DNA of 64,000 nucleotides from Flavobacterium sp. UBA7680 (GCF_002482975.1 NZ_DLHA01000054.1:62001-126000); one strand, 5' to 3'; numbered from the stretch's first letter, positions 1 to 8,370 are shown. A program made the numbers and translations. Notes: a model not told the origin generated them from the letters alone.

Positions 1-455
1 ATGAATTTACTCCGGTTGATGAAGGTTTGATTCCGAGTGGAGAATTAAAACCCGTAAAAAATACCGTTTTTGATTTTACTTCAAAACACACCATTGGTGA
101 AAGAATTGAAGCGAAAGATGAGCAGTTGAAATTCGGAAAAGGATACGATCATAATTATGTTTTAAATGGAACAAAGAAAAACGGACTGAATCATGCTGCA
201 ACAATTTCTGGAGATAAATCTGGAATTACAATGGATGTTTTTACAGAAGAACCAGGATTACAGTTTTACAGCGGTAATTTCATGCAGTCAAAAAACACCT
301 TTAAATCTGGTTCAAAAGATGATTTCAGAACAGCTTTTGCTCTAGAAACTCAGCATTTTCCAGATGCTCCAAATCAGCCAAAATTTGCACCGATTGTTTT
401 GAAAGTAGGAGAAAAATATCATACGGTTTCTTATTATCAGTTTTCGACGAAATAA
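1..455 (+). CDS. galM: Aldose 1-epimerase, C-terminal part (5' end outside window)
   Basis: The frame is open from the left edge (first full codon at base 3) and reads through TPVDEGLIPSGE, then TMDVFTEEPGLQFYSGNF and a C-terminal beta-strand region. These are typical of the C-terminal half of GalM-type mutarotases, which interconvert alpha and beta anomers of free aldoses. The TTG at 27 is not a real start, because homologous sequence continues upstream of it. The GH43 gene downstream on the same strand suggests this is the end of a pentose or galactose utilisation locus. The family call rests on recognised motifs; the catalytic half cannot be seen. Confidence 0.85.
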   Translation, partial: EFTPVDEGLIPSGELKPVKNTVFDFTSKHTIGERIEAKDEQLKFGKGYDHNYVLNGTKKNGLNHAATISGDKSGITMDVFTEEPGLQFYSGNFMQSKNTFKSGSKDDFRTAFALETQHFPDAPNQPKFAPIVLKVGEKYHTVSYYQFSTK

Positions 456-480
456 GTTATGAATTATGAGTTCAAAGATT

Positions 481-580
481 TGTCATTTCGAGGAACGAGA
501 AATCGCACAAGAAACTCCACACAGAGAATCGTCAATCTTTGTCGAATCACTAGTGCGATTTCTCGTTCCTCGAAATGACA
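481..580. repeat. Inverted repeat, family R1 (perfect 28-bp arms)
   Basis: Arms at 481-508 and 553-580 are exact reverse complements. They begin TGTCATTTCGAGGAACGAG and end in GCAC, with a 44-bp spacer between. Related copies lie at 8578-8678, 14946-15047 and 25266-25366. It sits between galM and the GH43 gene and could fold into a very stable RNA hairpin. It has no coding content. Confidence 0.9.
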
Positions 581-600
581 AAAAATGGCGATAAACTTTG

Positions 601-700
601 CGCCCTTCGACTTCGCTCAGGGTGACATAAAATGAGAAAAAAAACTTTGTGTCCTTTGCGAAACCTTAGCGCTCTTTGCGGTAAAAAACCTTCGCAGTAA
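601..700. repeat. Fragments of repeat families R2 and R3
   Basis: Bases 601-627 (core CTTCGACTTCGCTCAGGG) recur as the reverse complement at 8503-8529. Bases from about 645 to 700, including CCTTAGCGCTCTTTGCGG, match both R3 arms of the nested element at 8403-8812. Here only single arms are present, so they look like remnants. No gene or clear promoter was recognised between 456 and 720. Confidence 0.7.
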
Positions 701-720
701 AAATCTAAAACCAATAAAAA

Positions 721-1710
721 ATGAAAAAAATACTATCCCTAATAACATCACTCTGTGTCTTCGCAGCCTGCTCGCAGGAAAAAGATACCAACCAATCAAA
801 GCCAATAGAAGTAAAACCAGTACCAGCAATTTTACTAGCCGATCCAACCATTTTTTACAACAACGGAACCTACTATTTGTACGGAACAACATCTGGAGAT
901 ATTCCAAATGGAGAAGGATTTCAGGTTTATACTTCGTCAGATTTAAAAGACTGGAAAGGCTCGGTTGGAGCACAGAATGGTTTGGCTTTTAAAAAAGGAG
1001 ACGCTTTTGGCGACAAAGGATTTTGGGCACCGCAGATTCTTTCGTATCAAAACAAATTTTACATGATTTATACTGCGAATGAAAATATAGCAGTTGCAAC
1101 AAGCGACAGTCCGCTTGGGCCATTTAAAAGCGAATCAAAAGAACCTATTATTAAAACCGGAAATCAAATCGATCCGTTTATTTTTATTGATGAAGATGGA
1201 AAAAAATATTTGTATCATGTTCGATTAACAAACGGAAATAGAATTTTTGCAGCAGAAATAAACGATGATTTTAAAAGCATAAAACCAGAAACTTTAACAG
1301 AATGTATTTCGGGAACTATGCTTTGGGAAAACACCCAAAATGTAAGCTGGCCGGTTACAGAAGGCCCGACAGTTTTAAAACACAACGGTTTGTATTATAT
1401 GATTTATTCGGCAAATGATTTCAGAAATATTGATTATGCTGTAGGTTATGCAACAAGTAAAAGTCCGCTTGGGCCTTGGGAAAAAGCGGTGGACAGCCCA
1501 ATCATCAGCAGAAAAAACACCAAACAAAACGGAATTGGCCACGGCGATGTATTTTGGGATAAAGACAATAAAATGCATTATGTTTTACACACTCATTATA
1601 GTGAAAGTGCTGTTTCGCCAAGAAAAGCTGGAATTATTTCTATTGAATTTAAAGATGGAAAAATAGTGGCTGATCCTGCAAGTTTTCAGTTTCTAAAAGT
1701 TAATTATTAA
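721..1710 (+). CDS. GH43-family glycosidase, lipoprotein
   Basis: This is a 329-residue five-bladed-propeller glycosidase of family GH43, whose members mostly release alpha-L-arabinofuranose or beta-xylose from plant polysaccharides. A lipoprotein signal (Cys17 in VFAACS) places it on an outer-membrane or periplasmic face. The three expected acidic residues are visible: Asp41 in LLADPTIFYNNGTYYLYG as base, Asp151 in QIDPFIF as pKa modulator, and Glu214 in VTEGPTVL as acid. Length is normal for a single-domain GH43. It follows galM on the same strand but is separated by 265 bp of repeats and ends in its own terminator, so it may be transcribed alone. The exact substrate cannot be read from the sequence. 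Confidence 0.85.
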   Translation: MKKILSLITSLCVFAACSQEKDTNQSKPIEVKPVPAILLADPTIFYNNGTYYLYGTTSGDIPNGEGFQVYTSSDLKDWKGSVGAQNGLAFKKGDAFGDKGFWAPQILSYQNKFYMIYTANENIAVATSDSPLGPFKSESKEPIIKTGNQIDPFIFIDEDGKKYLYHVRLTNGNRIFAAEINDDFKSIKPETLTECISGTMLWENTQNVSWPVTEGPTVLKHNGLYYMIYSANDFRNIDYAVGYATSKSPLGPWEKAVDSPIISRKNTKQNGIGHGDVFWDKDNKMHYVLHTHYSESAVSPRKAGIISIEFKDGKIVADPASFQFLKVNY

Positions 1711-1713
1711 TTC

Positions 1714-1745
1714 AAAAGCCTTCAGATTTCTGAAGGCTTTTTTAG
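1714..1745 (+). terminator. Rho-independent terminator after GH43
   Basis: The stem AAAAGCCTTCAG / CTGAAGGCTTTT closes a 4-nt loop and runs into a T-rich tract directly after the GH43 stop codon. Confidence 0.9.
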
Positions 1746-1756
1746 TTTTTGCGTTT

Positions 1757-1844
1757 CCTGTAAGGTTTCTAAAACCTTGTAGGTATTCTAAGGCAGTATA
1801 TTTCAGTAAAATTTAAACCTACAAGGTTTTGGAAACCTTGCAGG
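1757..1844. repeat. Inverted repeat, family R9
   Basis: Arms CTGTAAGGTTTCTAAAACC... (from 1758) and ...GGTTTTGGAAACCTTGCAG (to about 1843) are near-perfect reverse complements separated by about 33 bp. It lies just after the GH43 terminator and just before the remnant ORF at 1863. It was seen once in this window. Confidence 0.75.
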
Positions 1845-1862
1845 AGTTGAAACCTATTTTAG

Positions 1863-2073
1863 GAATCTTTTTTATTTGAAAATATAAAAAATGAAAACAA
1901 GTTCGAAATCAAAGCAGCAACCATCCAGGAACGCATCCAAAAAAATAAAAAAATCGATTTATTAGAGCAGTTAATACTGGCGAGAGTTAAAGTTATAAAA
2001 AACGTTGTTGTCAGATTTTGAAGAACTTGAATTAATAATTTCCTATTATAAAACCGGACAATTCTCATTTTAA
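1863..2073 (+). pseudogene. Remnant of a small protein gene, frameshifted and without a start
   Basis: In one frame, 1863-2008 reads as a plausible charged helical protein (FENIKNENKFEIKAATIQER, then KNKKIDLLEQLILARVKVIK) before a stop. The next frame continues as TLLSDFEELELIISYYKTG and ends at 2073. A one-base slip in the A-run near 2000 would join the two. The frame opens right after a stop at 1860-1862 and has no ATG, so the 5' end appears lost near the R9 repeat. It meets the end of hmp tail to tail with a 4-bp overlap. I do not recognise the family. The opposite-strand ORF in the same place has no protein-like composition. Confidence 0.4.
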
Positions 2074-3281
2074 TTCAAATTAATTAGCTGAGGTCCAAAT
2101 TCTTCGTAGAAAATATTTTCCTGATTCACGTTTAAATTAATAAGCGCTTCATATTGGGTTTTGATAAACATTTCTGGCCCGCAGATATAATATCGGGCTT
2201 CTTCTAATAAAATAGAATCTTTGCATTTATGAAGATCAACACGACCCTGAATTACTTCATTTGAAATCACATTTTCAGGTGTTACAGCATCATAAAAAGT
2301 AAAGGTTTCCAAATGATTTGCTTCTTCTTTTAAAGCCGAAATCTGATCTTTAAAAGCGTGAACAGATTCATTTCTGCAGCCGTGAATCCAGATTGTTTTT
2401 TTATTCTGAATCGAATTTAAATTCGTTTCCAGCATGCTCAACATCGGTGTAAGCCCAACCCCGCCACTTATTAATACTAACGGATTTTCAGAATCTTTTT
2501 CTAAATGAAACAATCCTGCAGGAGAAGAAATAGAAATAACATCACCTTCAGATTTTGAATGCATGGTATTCGAAACCCATCCGTTTGGATTTGGCGCAAT
2601 TCCGCTTTCTTTTTTTACCGAAATCCTGTAATATTCCGGATTAAAAGTGCTTGATAAACTATATTGTCTTGGCTGTAAAAGATTCAATTCAGGAACAAAA
2701 ACCTGAACGCTGATAAACTGTCCGGGATGGAAATCGGCAATTTCTTTTCCGTCTTCTGGATAAAGATAGAAGGATTTAATTTCAGCCGATTCTTCAACAA
2801 TTTTTTTAATAACGAATTTTCTCCAGCCTTTCCAACTTCCTGGTTTTGCGATATTTTCTTCGTATAAACCTTTTTCAAGATTAATCATAATATCGGCGAG
2901 TTCATAAAAAGCAACCGTCCACGCTTCAAGAATTGGTAGTGTCGCGGCTTCCCCAACAACTTCTCCAATAGAAGCGATAAGGTGTGTTCCTACGATTTTA
3001 TATTGTTCCGGCTGAATATTTAGGCTTCGGTGTTTGGTTCCAATTCCTTTTAATACGCCAATTAAAACTGACGGATCTTCTATATTTTCCGCGTAAGCCA
3101 AAACGGCATTTGCCAGCGCCGATTTTTGTCTTCCGTTTGCCTGATTTCCCATATTAAACATATTTCGCAATTCAGGATGATGCTTAAACATTCTGGCATA
3201 AAAATAATTGGTAAGGTCTTCGCCGCTCGCTCGTAAAATTGGAACCGTAGCTTTAATAAGCTCTTTTTGTTGTGGATTCAT
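2070..3281 (-). CDS. hmp: Flavohaemoprotein, nitric oxide dioxygenase
   Basis: This 403-residue protein matches the full three-domain layout of Hmp. The N-terminal globin (about 1-140) has Tyr28 (B10), Gln52 (E7) and proximal His84 (TKHRSL). The FAD domain (about 150-260) has RQYSLS. The NAD domain has LVLISGGVGLTPMLSML near residue 268 and CGPEMF near the end. It oxidises NO to nitrate with O2 and NAD(P)H in the cytoplasm, and so detoxifies NO. The length is close to E. coli Hmp (396). It stands alone, facing away from the fucosidase gene, with an FNR-like dyad and a promoter-like box upstream. The family assignment is secure; the regulation is inferred. Confidence 0.95.
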   Translation of the reverse strand: MNPQQKELIKATVPILRASGEDLTNYFYARMFKHHPELRNMFNMGNQANGRQKSALANAVLAYAENIEDPSVLIGVLKGIGTKHRSLNIQPEQYKIVGTHLIASIGEVVGEAATLPILEAWTVAFYELADIMINLEKGLYEENIAKPGSWKGWRKFVIKKIVEESAEIKSFYLYPEDGKEIADFHPGQFISVQVFVPELNLLQPRQYSLSSTFNPEYYRISVKKESGIAPNPNGWVSNTMHSKSEGDVISISSPAGLFHLEKDSENPLVLISGGVGLTPMLSMLETNLNSIQNKKTIWIHGCRNESVHAFKDQISALKEEANHLETFTFYDAVTPENVISNEVIQGRVDLHKCKDSILLEEARYYICGPEMFIKTQYEALINLNVNQENIFYEEFGPQLINLN

Positions 3282-3349
3282 TTTGAATAATTTGATTAGG
3301 ATTTAAAATTGAAATTATAAGAAATAAAAGGCCTTAGAACTTATATTCG

Positions 3350-3394
3350 CAAATTTAATCCCACAGTATTGCTCCATTTTATGATTCAAATCAT
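3350..3394 (-). promoter_or_regulatory. hmp promoter with FNR/Crp-type operator
   Basis: On the minus strand, TAAATTTG at 3357-3350 fits the Bacteroidota -7 box TAnnTTTG. The dyad ATGATTCAAATCAT at 3381-3394 differs from the FNR consensus TTGATnnnnATCAA only at the outermost base of each arm. Its centre lies about 43-44 bp upstream of the expected start site, close to the class II activator position of -41.5. No convincing -33 TTG was found at normal spacing, which fits an activator-dependent promoter. Confidence 0.5.
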
Positions 3395-3475
3395 AATGGA
3401 AGAAGTTTTTTTGTTTCAAGTTTCAAGTTGAGACAAAATTATTTTTTAACACAATATATATTCTCATTTTATTCC

Positions 3476-3549
3476 GTAGAGACGCACAGCAGTGCGTCTA
3501 CACAACGAATATCACTTTACGCATAAGACGCACTGCTGTGCGTCTCTAC
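3476..3549. repeat. R6 repeat copy A (double hairpin)
   Basis: Each copy has a left palindrome, GACGCACAGCAGTGCGTC, and a right palindrome, GACGCACTGCTGTGCGTC. Each can fold on itself, and each is nearly the reverse complement of the other, so the unit can form two small hairpins or one long one. Each is preceded by ATTTTATTC(C/T)GTAGA and followed by a GTTGATTTT T-rich stretch. Confidence 0.9.
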
Positions 3550-3582
3550 GATATACGTTGTGTTGATTTTTATTTTTTTTGA

Positions 3583-3707
3583 ATTGCCTCCAGCTTTAGC
3601 TGGAGGTAAAAAAGTTATTAGAAAAGGGCTTTAGCCAAAACTTTAATATTGGGCTAAAGCCTTTCATGTTTTCATATTTTAAACCTCCAGCTAAAGCTGG
3701 AGGCAAT
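3583..3707. repeat. R7 nested inverted repeat
   Basis: The outer arms are ATTGCCTCCAGCTTTAGCTG.. (3583-3607) and its complement ending GGAGGCAAT (3683-3707). Each arm also carries its own small palindrome (CCTCCAGC..GCTGGAGG). An inner pair, GGGCTTTAGCC / GGGCTAAAGCC, sits at 3626-3662. It lies between R6 copies A and B and has no coding potential. Confidence 0.85.
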
Positions 3708-3745
3708 TCATCTTTGTAAAGAATTGAATATTCTCATTTTATTCC

Positions 3746-3830
3746 GTAGAGACGCACAGCAGTGCGTCTACGTCTCGAATATCAAACATTGTGGTTACGT
3801 TGCGCAAGACGCACTGCTGTGCGTCTCTAC
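3746..3830. repeat. R6 repeat copy B
   Basis: This has the same two palindromic cores as copy A. The spacer between them differs (CGTCTCGAATATCAAACATT...), so the cores are conserved and the spacer drifts. Confidence 0.9.
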
Positions 3831-3888
3831 AATATGCTTTGTGTTGATTTTCATTTTTTTAGAGAATTAAATATTCACATTTTATTCT

Positions 3889-3973
3889 GTAGAGACGCAC
3901 AGCAGTGCGTCTACGCAACGTAACCCCAACGAATATCACTTTGCGCGCAAGACGCACTGCTGTGCGTCTCTAC
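3889..3973. repeat. R6 repeat copy C
   Basis: This is the third copy, with identical palindromic cores and a spacer that shares blocks with both A and B. The 840-bp gap 3282-4121 consists of the hmp promoter, three R6 copies, one R7 and a short AT-rich leader before the fucosidase gene. Confidence 0.9.
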
Positions 3974-4121
3974 GATATGCTTTGTGTTGATTTTTATTTT
4001 TTGTTTTATAATTAATAATCAACAATCAACAATTCAAATCCGTTGTTGGTCGAAATTCTGCATTACGAAATTTCAATTTATAGTACATTTATGTTTACAC
4101 ATTATTTTAAGTAAATCAGCA

Positions 4122-6221
4122 ATGAAAAATATTTTTCTTTCCATATGTTTTTTTGGTTTAATTTCCAGTGGTTTAAGTCAGGAATTGGCGAATGCTCCAA
4201 AACCTTTTGGACCGCTTCCTACGCAAAAACAAATCGACTGGCAGGAAATGGAATTTTATGCTTTTGTGCATTTTTCATTAAATACATTTACGAATAAAGA
4301 ATGGGGTTACGGCGATGAATCTCCGAAATTATTTAACCCAACAAATCTTGATGTTCGCCAATGGGCGCGCATTGTGAAAGCGGCTGGAATGAAAGGAATA
4401 ATTTTGGTTGCAAAACATCACGATGGATTCTGTTTATGGCCGTCGGCGTATACGGAACGTTCGGTTAAAAATTCTCCTTGGAAAGATGGAAAAGGTGATT
4501 TGGTTAAAGAATTGGCAGCAGCCTGTAAAGAATACAATTTAAAATTAGGATTATACCTTTCGCCTTGGGATAGAAACCGCGCCGATTATGGCAAACCAGA
4601 ATATGTAACCTATTTCAGAAATCAGCTAAAAGAATTATTGACCAATTACGGCGATGTTTTCGAAATGTGGTTTGACGGTGCAAACGGCGGAGACGGTTAT
4701 TATGGCGGAGCCAATGAAACCCGAAAAATCAATACGCTTGAATATTACAATTGGGATGAAACCTATAAATTGATTTACAAGACGGCACCTAAAACTTTGG
4801 TTTGGGGAGTTGGCCCTTCAGAAGCGCGATGGATTGGAAATGAAGATGGACGTGCCGGAAAAACAAATTGGTCGCTTTTACGTCAGAAAGATGAATTGGC
4901 AGGAAAAGTGCATTATACAGAATTTATGTCGGGTCATGAAGACGGCGAAAAATGGGTTCCGGGCGAAGCTGATGTTTCAATAAGACCGGGATGGTTTTAC
5001 CATTCAGTTGAAGATGATAAAGTGCGTCCGCTGGATGAAATGGTTGATATTTATTACGAATCGGTTGGGCGAAATGCAACTTTATTATTAAATCTTCCGG
5101 TTGATAAAAAAGGTTTGGTTCACCAAAATGATGAAGCCAGATTAAAGGAATTAGTTGCAACCATAAAAGCCGATTTTAAAACGGAATTATTATCCAAAAC
5201 AAAAATTGCTGCGGATAATGTTAGAGGGAATAGTTTAGAATTTTCTGCAAAAAATGTTTCTGACGAAAATAAAAATTCCTATTGGGCAACAGACGATAAT
5301 GTAAAAACAGCTTCAATAACTTTTGAGTTTGAAAAACCTACAGATATAAACCGAGTTTTACTTCAGGAATATATTGCGCTTGGACAACGCGTAAAAGCTT
5401 TTAATGTTGAAGCAAAAGTTGATGGAAACTGGAAAGCCGTGGCAAATGAAACAACGATTGGTTATAAAAGAATTTTAAGAATCGACAGAGTAAAAGCTTC
5501 GGCATTAAGAATTAATATCACGGATTCAAAAGCAAATATTGTTATTTCAAATATTCAGGCTTACAACGCGCCGACTTTTGTGCGTATGCCGGAAATTCAG
5601 CGTGATAAAAATGGCGATGTAACCCTAAAATCAGAAGATGGAAATCCAGTTTATTATTCGCTTGACGGAAAAAATCCAACGAAAAAAAGTACTTTATATA
5701 AAGGAGTATTTCGGGTTAATAAAGCGGTTACTATAAAAGCCGTTGCTATTGATACTGCAGAAAATATCAGCAGTGCTGTGAAAACGGCAAAATACGGTGC
5801 ATCAAAAGAAAACTGGAAAATAGTTTCGGCTTCAAGTGGAGACTTAAAATCAGCTGACCGAATTATTGACGGAAATCCAAATACAGATTGGAGTTTTGGA
5901 GGTGATGCCAATAAACTTCCGCAGGAAATAACTATTGATATGGGAAGTCTTTTAAATCTAAACGGCTTTACTTATGTACCGCAGCAAGTGGGTAATAATC
6001 TCAATTTAATCTCCAATTACGAGTTCTACACAAGTGTCGATAATGTAAACTGGACATTGCAGTCTGAGGGTGAATTCTCGAATATTAAACATAATCCTAT
6101 CGAACAGGTTAAGACTTTCAAAAAAGCTAAAGCCAGATATGTTCGTTTTGTTGCCAAGTCAGCGGTAGGGAAGGGTTCAACAGTTTCTATTGCAGAAATA
6201 AACCTGATCGAAGCATTATAA
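4122..6221 (+). CDS. GH29 alpha-L-fucosidase (subfamily B-like) with carbohydrate-binding C-terminus
   Basis: I take the start at ATG 4122 because it gives a clean signal peptide (MKNIFLSICFFGLISSGLSQ). The frame is open to 3984, but that part is repeat-derived. The product is 699 residues. The catalytic barrel (about 25-350) has AKHHDGFCLWPS and the likely nucleophile Asp185 in MWFDGANGG. The FSLNTFTNKEWGYGDE pattern resembles GH29-B enzymes, which remove alpha-1,3/1,4 fucose from branched (Lewis-type) glycans. Downstream are a discoidin-like domain (about 360-460), a chitobiase C-terminal-like module (NPVYYSLDGKNPTKKST, about 505) and a second discoidin-like domain to the end. It is probably periplasmic or surface-exposed, at the left edge of the N-glycan region. 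The subfamily call is by motif resemblance. Confidence 0.88.
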   Translation: MKNIFLSICFFGLISSGLSQELANAPKPFGPLPTQKQIDWQEMEFYAFVHFSLNTFTNKEWGYGDESPKLFNPTNLDVRQWARIVKAAGMKGIILVAKHHDGFCLWPSAYTERSVKNSPWKDGKGDLVKELAAACKEYNLKLGLYLSPWDRNRADYGKPEYVTYFRNQLKELLTNYGDVFEMWFDGANGGDGYYGGANETRKINTLEYYNWDETYKLIYKTAPKTLVWGVGPSEARWIGNEDGRAGKTNWSLLRQKDELAGKVHYTEFMSGHEDGEKWVPGEADVSIRPGWFYHSVEDDKVRPLDEMVDIYYESVGRNATLLLNLPVDKKGLVHQNDEARLKELVATIKADFKTELLSKTKIAADNVRGNSLEFSAKNVSDENKNSYWATDDNVKTASITFEFEKPTDINRVLLQEYIALGQRVKAFNVEAKVDGNWKAVANETTIGYKRILRIDRVKASALRINITDSKANIVISNIQAYNAPTFVRMPEIQRDKNGDVTLKSEDGNPVYYSLDGKNPTKKSTLYKGVFRVNKAVTIKAVAIDTAENISSAVKTAKYGASKENWKIVSASSGDLKSADRIIDGNPNTDWSFGGDANKLPQEITIDMGSLLNLNGFTYVPQQVGNNLNLISNYEFYTSVDNVNWTLQSEGEFSNIKHNPIEQVKTFKKAKARYVRFVAKSAVGKGSTVSIAEINLIEAL

Positions 6222-6310
6222 TTGCATTTTAATTTGTAATCTTTTTGCTTAAAGTTTCCAATTTTGTTTTTTAGCGAAGCTTACAGGTTATTAGTCGAAT
6301 TTTTGATTAT

Positions 6311-6323
6311 TTACATTATGTAA
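6311..6323. promoter_or_regulatory. Candidate operator upstream of nagB fusion
   Basis: TTACATTATGTAA is a perfect dyad (TTACAT / ATGTAA around one T), centred about 45 bp before the ATG at 6362. The regulator is unknown. Confidence 0.3.
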
Positions 6324-6361
6324 TATTTAATTTTATACTAAATAATTACAACAACAGGCAA

Positions 6362-8275
6362 ATGATTAAAGAAAGTATAAATTTCAAAGAGGCTGGAAAG
6401 TTCGAAGAAACGCGTTTTGAAAAAATACACAATGTAATTTTCGATTCGTCTAAAGAAGCTTCGATTTTAGTTGCTCAGGAAATCGCCAATATAATTCAAA
6501 GAAAAGAAGAACTAAATGAACCTTGCGTTTTAGGTTTGGCAACAGGATCTTCACCTATAAAAGTATACGAAGAATTAGTTCGTCTTCATAAAGAAGAAGG
6601 TTTAAGTTTTGAAAACGTAGTGACTTTCAACTTAGATGAATATTATCCAATGGATAAAAAAGATATTCAGAGTTACTGGTATTTCATGCACGAGCATCTT
6701 TTTAATCATGTTAATATTCTGCCTCAAAATATTAATATTCCTGATGGAAGTATCAGCAATGAAGACCTTCAGCAATATTGTATTGATTATGAAATGAAAA
6801 TTAAAGCTTATGGCGGATTGGATTTTCAGCTTTTAGGAATTGGAAGAACGGGACATATCGGGTTCAACGAGCCGGGATCTCACGTTAATTCAGGAACGAG
6901 AAGCATTACATTGGATCACTTAACGCGTGTTGATGCGGCTTCATCATTTTTAGGAATTGATAATGTGCCTAAAAAAGCGATTACAATGGGAATTGGTACG
7001 GTAAAAAATGCCAAAAGAATTGTACTTCTTGGATGGGGAATCAGCAAAGCAGAAATTATAAAGAAAACAATCGAAGGTGAAATTTCATCTCGGGTTCCAG
7101 CGACGTATTTACAACAGCACAACAACACAACTTTTGTTTTAGATACCGAAGCTTCATCAGAATTAACGAGAGTAAAAACACCTTGGTTAGTAAAATCTGT
7201 AATCTGGACAGATGAATTGAAATTGAAAGCGGTGGCTTGGTTAAGTGAATTAACTAAAAAACCTTTCTTAAAGTTGACTGACAAAGATTATAATGATAAT
7301 GGAATGTCAAGCGTTTTAAGCGAAGAAGGAACTGCATACAATTTGAATATTAAAATGTTCAATAAAATGCAGCAGACTATTACGGGCTGGCCAGGCGGAA
7401 AACCAAATGCGGATGATACGTACAGACCTGAACGAGCTACTCCGGAAAGAAAAAGAATTATCATTTTTAGTCCGCATCCAGATGATGATGTTATCTCAAT
7501 GGGAGGAACTTTTGACCGATTGGTAGAACAAGGACACGATGTTCATATTGCATACCAGACTTCTGGAAATATTGCAGTTTCGAATCAGGAAGCTTTAAAA
7601 TTTGCTGAAATTACAAAAGCATTAAATACAGATTCTGCTGAAGCTGAAAAGATTATTGACTTTTTGAAAAACAAAAAAAGTAATGATATTGATTCATTAG
7701 AAGTTAGAAAATTAAAAGGTTTGATTAGAAGAAGTGAGTCTCTTGCGGCAACAAGATATTTAGGTTTGCCGGATTCTAATGTAAACTTCCTTGATCTTCC
7801 TTTTTATGAAACGGGAACGGTAAAGAAAAATAATCTTGGTGAAGCGGATATCGAAATTATGTGTGATATCATTGAAAGGATAAAACCTCATCAAATCTAC
7901 GCAGCAGGAGATTTAGCAGATCCGCACGGAACGCACAAAGTTTGTCTGGATAGTTTATTTGAAGCTTTGAAACGTTTGAAACATAAAAGTTTTATGGATG
8001 ACTGTTGGGTTTGGTTGTACCGAGGTGCTTGGCACGAATGGGAAACGTACCAAATCGAAATGGCGGTTCCAATGAGTCCGGATCAGGTGCTGAAAAAACG
8101 TCACGCGATTTTCTATCACCAATCTCAAAAAGATGGTGTAATGTTCCAGGGTGATGACAGCCGTGAATTCTGGATTAGAGCAGAAGACAGAAACAGATTA
8201 ACTGCAGAAAAATATCACGCTTTAGGTTTAGCAGATTATTCTGCAATTGAAGCCTTTAAGAGATATTTCTTCTAA
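6362..8275 (+). CDS. nagB: Glucosamine-6-phosphate deaminase fused to PIG-L/LmbE-type deacetylase
   Basis: This is a 637-residue cytoplasmic two-domain protein. Residues about 25-285 are a NagB domain: GLATGSSPIKVYEE, TFNLDEYYP with Asp92 as the proton-relay Asp, and GIGRTGHIGFNEPGS with His165 and Glu170. E. coli NagB has GVGNDGHIAFNEP there, so its catalytic-triad Asp141 is Thr here. Residues about 365-637 are a PIG-L domain with SPHPDDDVISMGG (His372, Asp375) and a DPHGTHKVC metal-ligand motif. PIG-L enzymes remove the acetyl group from GlcNAc-containing substrates. I infer that the fusion processes GlcNAc-6-P or GlcN-6-P from glycan breakdown; the actual order of reactions is not shown. 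It is monocistronic, with its own terminator. Confidence 0.85.
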   Translation: MIKESINFKEAGKFEETRFEKIHNVIFDSSKEASILVAQEIANIIQRKEELNEPCVLGLATGSSPIKVYEELVRLHKEEGLSFENVVTFNLDEYYPMDKKDIQSYWYFMHEHLFNHVNILPQNINIPDGSISNEDLQQYCIDYEMKIKAYGGLDFQLLGIGRTGHIGFNEPGSHVNSGTRSITLDHLTRVDAASSFLGIDNVPKKAITMGIGTVKNAKRIVLLGWGISKAEIIKKTIEGEISSRVPATYLQQHNNTTFVLDTEASSELTRVKTPWLVKSVIWTDELKLKAVAWLSELTKKPFLKLTDKDYNDNGMSSVLSEEGTAYNLNIKMFNKMQQTITGWPGGKPNADDTYRPERATPERKRIIIFSPHPDDDVISMGGTFDRLVEQGHDVHIAYQTSGNIAVSNQEALKFAEITKALNTDSAEAEKIIDFLKNKKSNDIDSLEVRKLKGLIRRSESLAATRYLGLPDSNVNFLDLPFYETGTVKKNNLGEADIEIMCDIIERIKPHQIYAAGDLADPHGTHKVCLDSLFEALKRLKHKSFMDDCWVWLYRGAWHEWETYQIEMAVPMSPDQVLKKRHAIFYHQSQKDGVMFQGDDSREFWIRAEDRNRLTAEKYHALGLADYSAIEAFKRYFF

Positions 8276-8337
8276 GAAAATATTTAAAATAAAATAGACT
8301 ATTTCATGTGGTTTATTTGGTTAGTTACCAAGTTTTG

Positions 8338-8370
8338 AAATGCAGCCGTGGTTGGCTGCATTTTTTTTAT
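8338..8370 (+). terminator. Rho-independent terminator after nagB fusion
   Basis: The stem ATGCAGCC / GGCTGCAT around a 6-nt loop is followed by eight T residues, 63 bp after the stop codon. Confidence 0.92.

Noticed and set aside
617..973. 118-residue minus-strand ORF
   Set aside because: It is antisense to the GH43 start and to repeat sequence; its leucine-rich composition comes from the opposite frame.
1859..2068. 69-residue minus-strand ORF
   Set aside because: It is the complement of the remnant small gene, with a low-complexity hydrophobic translation and no start context.
3476..3973. CRISPR-like array of three repeats
   Set aside because: Units are palindromic, unevenly spaced (270 and 143 bp), separated by another repeat and not associated with cas genes.
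3984..4121. Upstream extension of the GH29 fucosidase frame
   Set aside because: It begins in the R6 flank and puts 46 extra residues before a perfect signal peptide at 4122.
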